NCBI GenBank assembly: GCA_945886995.1
Contig: CAMCZJ010000096.1
Span: 1 to 10,901 of the forward strand
Direction: 5' to 3'
DNA length: 10,901 bases
Origin: Asaia bogorensis
Lineage (GTDB): Bacteria; Pseudomonadota; Alphaproteobacteria; Acetobacterales; Acetobacteraceae
The stretch's first letter is position 1. Every line of letters starts with the position of its first letter. Positions 7,380-10,901 of this stretch are shown here, piece by piece. The notes below the pieces were generated by a model. That model was not told the origin of the DNA and made no database searches. It was given only the letters and a program-made list of their open reading frames with translations. Made by a program: the position numbers and the translations under genes.

Positions 7380-7393
7380 AGCCCGCGCTATTT
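7360..7393. terminator. Bidirectional hairpin terminator between convergent genes
   Basis: A perfect 11-bp stem (7360-7370 with 7383-7393) encloses a 12-base loop. The hairpin contains the TGA of the plus-strand oxidoreductase in its loop and the TAG of the minus-strand PhnZ-like gene in its right arm. T-runs after the stem are short on both sides (ATTT on plus; TTTTG a few bases further on minus), so intrinsic termination may be only moderately strong. Confidence 0.6.
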
Positions 7394-7945
7394 CAGGCAG
7401 GCCGCCACATGAGGCAGGAAATGCTGCACGGGTGGTGTGGTGAGTCCCGCCACCTTGGCGCCTTCATCAAAACGCCTGAGCCGCACGGCATCTTGAGAAT
7501 GCGGCAGCGCCCGAAATGCCGCGACTTCATCGGCTGACATCGGCCCGCCTTGCAGCGATAGGCTAAGCACCGAATCAGGTGATAGCTTGGCGAAGTAATC
7601 CGCCTCCGTCGCGCAGAGATAACGCTTGGCGGCGACATGAAGCCGCACGGGTTCCGTCACTTCAGGGCCGAACCAGGATTGCAGCCAGACCTGGCCCAAT
7701 TCCTCATGCTTGTCATCCACGCCATGCTCGGCGGGGTTATCGCCCAGATCATGCACCAAATGGCCGATATCATGCAGCAGCGCCGCGGCAATGAGTGCTG
7801 ACGAACAACCCTCACGCTCTGCCTGCCAGGCGGCTTGCAAAGCGTGCTGGCGCTGGGTGACATCATGCAGCCCGTATTGGCCATGGCCCTTGCCATCAAT
7901 CAGATCAGCCAATTCCTGCAAGCGCGGGTCTTCAGTATTTGCCAT
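7388..7945 (-). CDS. HD-domain oxygenase, PhnZ-like (phosphonate degradation type)
   Basis: A 185-residue HD-domain protein closely patterned on PhnZ, the mixed-valent di-iron enzyme that cleaves the C-P bond of 2-amino-1-hydroxyethylphosphonate to glycine and phosphate. From memory of PhnZ, its metal ligands correspond here to His34, His58-Asp59 (LLHDIGH), His80 (KHEELG), His103 (RLHVAAKRYL) and Asp160 (RLRRFD), all present. Phosphonate-contact residues also look kept: His62, Lys107, the LQGGPM loop at 131-136, Arg157 and Lys164. Tyr24, the gating tyrosine, is present, but the PhnZ substrate-contact Glu27 is a His here. This points to a related but different substrate, possibly as in TmpB-type enzymes; that is inference. 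The ATG at 7945 has AGGGAGA seven bases upstream. No PhnY/TmpA-type hydroxylase or phosphonate transporter is in the window, so the gene appears isolated. Confidence 0.85.
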   Translation of the reverse strand: MANTEDPRLQELADLIDGKGHGQYGLHDVTQRQHALQAAWQAEREGCSSALIAAALLHDIGHLVHDLGDNPAEHGVDDKHEELGQVWLQSWFGPEVTEPVRLHVAAKRYLCATEADYFAKLSPDSVLSLSLQGGPMSADEVAAFRALPHSQDAVRLRRFDEGAKVAGLTTPPVQHFLPHVAACLK

Positions 7946-7967
7946 GATGCATTCTCCCTAACCGGTC

Positions 7968-7998
7968 ATTATTTCGGTAGCCCTTGATGGGGCGTCAG
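7968..7998 (-). promoter_or_regulatory. Possible promoter of the PhnZ-like gene
   Basis: On the minus strand CTGACG (7993-7998) is followed after 19 bases by AATAAT (7968-7973), 22 bases before the ATG. The -10 match is good, the -35 is moderate and the spacing is longer than ideal. The perfect inverted repeat at 8006-8045 lies eight bases upstream of the -35 candidate. Confidence 0.25.
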
Positions 7999-8005
7999 GG
8001 AAGCG

Positions 8006-8045
8006 CCGTCATGGTCGTGTCATCAATTCTTCACGACCATGACGG
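8006..8045. repeat. Perfect 14-bp inverted repeat, 12-base spacer
   Basis: Arm CCGTCATGGTCGTG at 8006-8019 is exactly complementary to 8032-8045, with a 12-base AT-richer spacer. It lies 22 bases past the stop of the minus-strand acyl-CoA dehydrogenase operon and about 60 bases before the PhnZ-like start. No T-run follows on either strand, so it is not a classical intrinsic terminator. It could be an mRNA 3'-end hairpin, a Rho-assisted stop, or an operator for the downstream gene. Confidence 0.9.
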
Positions 8046-8067
8046 ATAAGTCGCAGACAGGTCCCGT

Positions 8068-9219
8068 TTATGCGGCCTGATTAAGCCCACCCATCGCCAT
8101 CAATTGCGTCAGGTGATGATCGGCATCGCCGAACATGGTGTCTATCGTGGTCAGGCGCTTGAAATAATGCCCGCCCAGATATTCCATCGTCATCGCAATG
8201 CCGCCATGCAACTGGATCGCGCCTTGGCCGATGAATTTGCCAGAACGCCCGATCTGCACCTTCACCGCCGACATTTGCCGGCGCCGTTCCAGCGCATCCG
8301 GCTCCTGCGCCATCATCGCCGCCAGCATGGCCATGGAACGGGCTTCTTCCAGGGAGACCATCATCTCAGCCGCGCGATGCTGCAAGGATTGGAAAGTCCC
8401 GATGGGACGGCCGAATTGCTTGCGCGTCTTCAGATAATCCAGTGTCAGCTTTTGCAGCGCATCCATGGCACCAACGGCCTCACCGGCCAGCGCCGCGATG
8501 GTTTCATCAACCACGCGATCCACCAGCGCCAGGCCATTGCCGGCATCGCCCAGCAGGGCTTCGGCAGGCAGGCTTACGCGATCAAGCGTGATTTCAGCGC
8601 CACGCAGCCCATCCGTGGTTGGGTAGCCGCGGCGCGTGACACCCTTTGCATTAGCGGGCACCAGAAAAACACCAATGCCGGATTTGTCGCGCCGCGTGCC
8701 ACTGATGCGCGCAGTGACCACGATCTGATCCGCCACATCGCCATGCAGCACCACGCCCTTGCGGCCTTCCAGCACCCATCCCGCGCCATCCTTCTTCGCC
8801 GTGGTTGCGACATCATGCAGATCATGACGCGATTGCGGTTCCGTATAGCCAAAGGCGAGTTTCAGCTTGCCGGCAGCAATCTCCGGCACCAGCGCCGCGC
8901 GCTGCGCTGGCGATGCACCGTGGCGAATGAAGCCACCCCCCATCACCACCGTCGCCAGCCAAGGTTCCAGCGTAATCGCGCTGCCCATGGCTTCCGCCAT
9001 CAGCATCACCTCAACCGGTCCCGCACCAAAGCCGCCATCTTCTTCCGCGAAGGGCAAACCGAGCAGGCCGAGATCGGCATAAGCCTCCCACATTTCCTGC
9101 GACCAGCCGGTGGCTGATTTCAGGTGGCGCTTGCGTTCTTCAAACTTGTATTTATCGGCCAGCAGCTTGGTCAGGCTGTCCTGCAGCAGCCGCTGGTCTT
9201 CGGAAAGATCGAAATCCAT
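8068..9219 (-). CDS. Acyl-CoA dehydrogenase, small subunit (PimD-like)
   Basis: A 383-residue acyl-CoA dehydrogenase resembling the small subunit of pimeloyl-CoA dehydrogenase, one half of a heteromeric FAD enzyme that makes the trans-2-enoyl-CoA in beta-oxidation. Visible: an N-terminal helical domain starting MDFDLSEDQRLLQDSL; AFGYTEP near 122-128, a weakened form of the usual F-x-x-x-E-P-x-x-G-S-D box; the FAD-contact stretch RKQFGRPIGTFQSLQHRAAE at 266-285; and the QLHGGIAMTMEYLGG motif at 336-350. Where typical enzymes have Y-E-G-T with the catalytic Glu, this protein reads TMFGDADHH near 361-369, so the canonical base is absent, as expected for a partner subunit. The ATG is three bases after the large-subunit stop, so the two are almost certainly co-translated. 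A strong inverted repeat follows its stop. The chain length or structure of the acyl substrate cannot be read from the sequence. Confidence 0.9.
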   Translation of the reverse strand: MDFDLSEDQRLLQDSLTKLLADKYKFEERKRHLKSATGWSQEMWEAYADLGLLGLPFAEEDGGFGAGPVEVMLMAEAMGSAITLEPWLATVVMGGGFIRHGASPAQRAALVPEIAAGKLKLAFGYTEPQSRHDLHDVATTAKKDGAGWVLEGRKGVVLHGDVADQIVVTARISGTRRDKSGIGVFLVPANAKGVTRRGYPTTDGLRGAEITLDRVSLPAEALLGDAGNGLALVDRVVDETIAALAGEAVGAMDALQKLTLDYLKTRKQFGRPIGTFQSLQHRAAEMMVSLEEARSMAMLAAMMAQEPDALERRRQMSAVKVQIGRSGKFIGQGAIQLHGGIAMTMEYLGGHYFKRLTTIDTMFGDADHHLTQLMAMGGLNQAA

Positions 9220-9222
9220 GTC

Positions 9223-10431
9223 TCAGAGCCCCAGAAACGCTTTTGCCATGATGTTTTTTTGGATCTCGGTGGAACCACCATAGATCGTCTGCTTGCGCCA
9301 ATTGAAATAGGTTGGCTGCGCGAGTGTCGCCCATTCCGGCGCCAATTCCGGTTCATTCCAGCGGTCACCATCGGGATCAGCACCCACCATGCCGTAAGGC
9401 CCGGCGGCCATGACATAAAGATCGCTGATGGATTGTTGGATTTCGGTGCCACGAATTTTGAGCACAGAAGATGCCGGGTTGGGCTTGCGTTCGCTGAGCT
9501 GACGGTTTTCATCAGCCAGCACGCGCATGGTGGTCATCTCCAACGCTTTCAACTGCACTTCGACTTCAACCAAACGCTCACGGAAGCGCGAATCTTCGAT
9601 CATCGGGCGCTCACCACCCGGCGCATTCTGTGCAATCAGCTTGAGCCGCCGAATACGATCCTTGGAAGCGCCAACGCGCGCCTGGCCAGTGCGTTCATTG
9701 GACAACAGGAATTTCGCGCAATCCCAGCCGCGATGTTCGGCGCCGACCAGATTGGCCACCGGCACCTTTACATCATCGAAGAACACCTCATTCACCTCAT
9801 GCGCGCCATCAATGGTGATGATCGGGCGCACCGTGATGCCCGGTGTATTCATATCTACCACCAGGAAGGAAATGCCTTCCTGCTGCTTGGTCGCTTCCGG
9901 ATTGGTGCGTACCAGCAGGAAGATCCAATCGGCATATTGCGCCAGCGTCGTCCAGGTTTTTTGCCCATTGACGATGTAGTGATCCCCTTCGCGCACGGCA
10001 CGCGTTTTCAGCGAGGCAAGGTCAGACCCCGCGCCGGGTTCCGAAAAACCCTGACAGAACCAGAGATCAAGATTGGCAAGCTTCGGCAGGAAGAACTTCT
10101 TCTGTTCTTCAGTGCCAAAGGCGATCAGCACCGGGCCCAACATATTGCAGTTAAAGCCAAGCGGAATCGGCGCCGGCGTTCCCTGCAATTCCTCCAGCAG
10201 GATGAAGCGCTTGATGGCGGACCAATCGCTCTGCCCGCCCCATTCCGCCGGCCAATGCGGCACGCACCAGCCCTTGGCATTCAGCTTCTTTTGCCAATCC
10301 AGCTGCATTTCCTTGGTGGGGGTGCGCCCCGCCGCCAGACGCTCCCGCGTATCAGCTGGCAGATTGGCGTCAATCCAATCGCGTACTTCCTGGCGGAAGG
10401 CGCGTTCCTCATCCGTGAAACGTAGATCCAT
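9223..10431 (-). CDS. Acyl-CoA dehydrogenase, large subunit (PimC-like)
   Basis: A 402-residue acyl-CoA dehydrogenase resembling the large subunit of pimeloyl-CoA dehydrogenase. Domains: N-terminal helices from MDLRFTDEERAFRQEV; the middle beta domain with GFSEPGAGSDLASLKTRA at 128-145 and YIVNGQKTWTTLAQYADW at 152-169; and the C-terminal four-helix bundle ending IYGGSTEIQKNI at 383-394. The usual catalytic Glu of the Y-E-G-T box (MCAD type) is Gly here. Glu246 in LLSNERTG sits where long-chain and isovaleryl-CoA dehydrogenases carry their base on helix G, and is the likely catalytic residue. The ATG at 10431 is preceded by AAGGGGA with seven bases between. The order FadB/PimF-like, then large subunit, then small subunit fits dicarboxylate or branched acyl-CoA degradation operons such as pim of Rhodopseudomonas, with pimA/pimB-type genes not visible here. 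Confidence 0.92.
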   Translation of the reverse strand: MDLRFTDEERAFRQEVRDWIDANLPADTRERLAAGRTPTKEMQLDWQKKLNAKGWCVPHWPAEWGGQSDWSAIKRFILLEELQGTPAPIPLGFNCNMLGPVLIAFGTEEQKKFFLPKLANLDLWFCQGFSEPGAGSDLASLKTRAVREGDHYIVNGQKTWTTLAQYADWIFLLVRTNPEATKQQEGISFLVVDMNTPGITVRPIITIDGAHEVNEVFFDDVKVPVANLVGAEHRGWDCAKFLLSNERTGQARVGASKDRIRRLKLIAQNAPGGERPMIEDSRFRERLVEVEVQLKALEMTTMRVLADENRQLSERKPNPASSVLKIRGTEIQQSISDLYVMAAGPYGMVGADPDGDRWNEPELAPEWATLAQPTYFNWRKQTIYGGSTEIQKNIMAKAFLGL

Positions 10432-10469
10432 TGCTGTTTCCCCTTATTCCTGCCTGCCGCTTGGCGGCG

Positions 10470-10901
10470 TCAAACCTTGGATTTACCCATGGCCGCGAAG
10501 CTTCCGCCCTCATCGGCCAGTTTTTCGATCAGCGCCGCAGGGCGCAGATTCTTGTCACCCGTCGCTTCAGCGTATTGGTTCAGCTTATCCCGCACAGCCT
10601 TGAGGCCCTGCGTATCCGCCCAGAACATCGGCCCGCCGCGCCAGGCAGGCCAGCCGAAGCCACTGGTGAAGATCACATCAATATCAATCGGGCGGGATGA
10701 AATGCCTTCTTCCAGGATGCGCGCGCCTTCATTCACCATGGGCAGCAGCAGGCGTTCCAGGATTTCATCCGCTTCGATCTTGCGGCGGCGCACCTGCATC
10801 TTTTCCGCGACATCCAGGATGATGCTTTCCACTTCCGGGTCCGGCAAGCGGTTGCGCTTTTCATCATACATATACCAGCCCTTGCTGGTTTTCTGACCGA
10901 A
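10470..10901 (-). CDS. 3-hydroxyacyl-CoA dehydrogenase / enoyl-CoA hydratase (FadB/FadJ/PimF type), C-terminal part
   Basis: The last 143 codons of a multifunctional beta-oxidation protein; the start lies right of the window. The frame is open to the window edge, beginning FGQKTSKGWYMYDEKRNR. This is the GQK-x-x-K-G-(W/F)-Y motif that opens the second C-terminal helical domain of 3-hydroxyacyl-CoA dehydrogenases. The typical closing segment follows: ILERLLLPMVNEGARILEEG, then DIDVIFTSGFGWPAWRGGPM, where G-x-G-(W/F)-P-x-x-x-G-G-P is a hallmark of FadB/FadJ-like enzymes. It would hydrate the enoyl-CoA made by the downstream dehydrogenase pair and oxidise the 3-hydroxy product with NAD+. The hydratase half and the Rossmann domain are not visible, so the bifunctional state is inferred from the FadB/FadJ-like C-terminus. 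The stop is 38 bases before the large subunit on the same strand, consistent with one operon. Confidence 0.9.
   Translation of the reverse strand, partial: FGQKTSKGWYMYDEKRNRLPDPEVESIILDVAEKMQVRRRKIEADEILERLLLPMVNEGARILEEGISSRPIDIDVIFTSGFGWPAWRGGPMFWADTQGLKAVRDKLNQYAEATGDKNLRPAALIEKLADEGGSFAAMGKSKV

Noticed and set aside
8104..10425. Long plus-strand open frames (337 and 433 codons) opposite the two acyl-CoA dehydrogenase genes
   Set aside because: They are antisense to two clearly recognised genes, give His/Arg/Gln-rich peptides with no family features, and are expected from third-position GC bias.
10456..10468. GCCGC-TTG-GCGGC hairpin between the FadB-like stop and the large dehydrogenase subunit
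   Set aside because: A 5-bp stem in GC-rich DNA is common by chance and there is no T-run; its effect on translation cannot be judged.

Overview
The window is GC-rich DNA, about 70% G+C in a counted stretch of the gnd gene. It is tightly packed with short intergenic gaps and carries a gene mix typical of alphaproteobacteria. The Pim-like acyl-CoA dehydrogenase pair, the short 6-phosphogluconate dehydrogenase and the paired PuuE-like deacetylases fit an Acetobacteraceae-type (Roseomonas-like) chromosome. That placement is inference from protein style, not from a marker gene. I see no rRNA, tRNA, CRISPR array, intact insertion sequence or phage gene.

Layout, left to right. (1) 1-1983, plus strand: the C-terminal end of a beta-lactamase-fold serine hydrolase, then gnd (6-phosphogluconate dehydrogenase) and gntK (gluconokinase) two bases apart. 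GntK phosphorylates gluconate and Gnd oxidatively decarboxylates the product to ribulose 5-phosphate. (2) 2002-3842, minus strand: two paralogous PuuE/NodB-like polysaccharide deacetylase family proteins joined by an ATGA stop/start overlap. The downstream copy has lost three candidate active-site positions that the upstream copy keeps. (3) 3914-5968, minus strand: a large GT4 glycosyltransferase with an extra beta-rich C-terminal region. It is clearly more AT-rich than its surroundings. (4) 5993-6788: a decayed stretch with about 350 bases of unassigned sequence, then the frameshifted C-terminal remnant of an amidohydrolase on the minus strand.

(5) 6789-7945: a flavodoxin-fold NAD(P)H oxidoreductase (plus) converging on a PhnZ-like HD-domain mixed-valent di-iron oxygenase (minus). 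A hairpin overlaps both stop codons. (6) 8006-8045: a perfect 14-bp inverted repeat between the PhnZ-like gene and the next operon. (7) 8068-10901, minus strand: an operon-like block resembling the pim (pimeloyl-CoA / dicarboxylate beta-oxidation) genes. It reads as the C-terminus of a FadB/FadJ/PimF-type 3-hydroxyacyl-CoA dehydrogenase, then the large and small subunits of a heteromeric acyl-CoA dehydrogenase. Together they cover the first oxidation (PimC/PimD-like) and the hydration and second oxidation (FadB-like) of a CoA-linked chain.

Most of the window is ordinary catabolic gene content. The points most worth a second look are the degenerate deacetylase partner, the isolated PhnZ-like oxygenase with an altered substrate-contact residue, the fused C-terminal domain of the glycosyltransferase, and the decayed 6-6.8 kb region. 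I did not find a convincing new multi-gene system.
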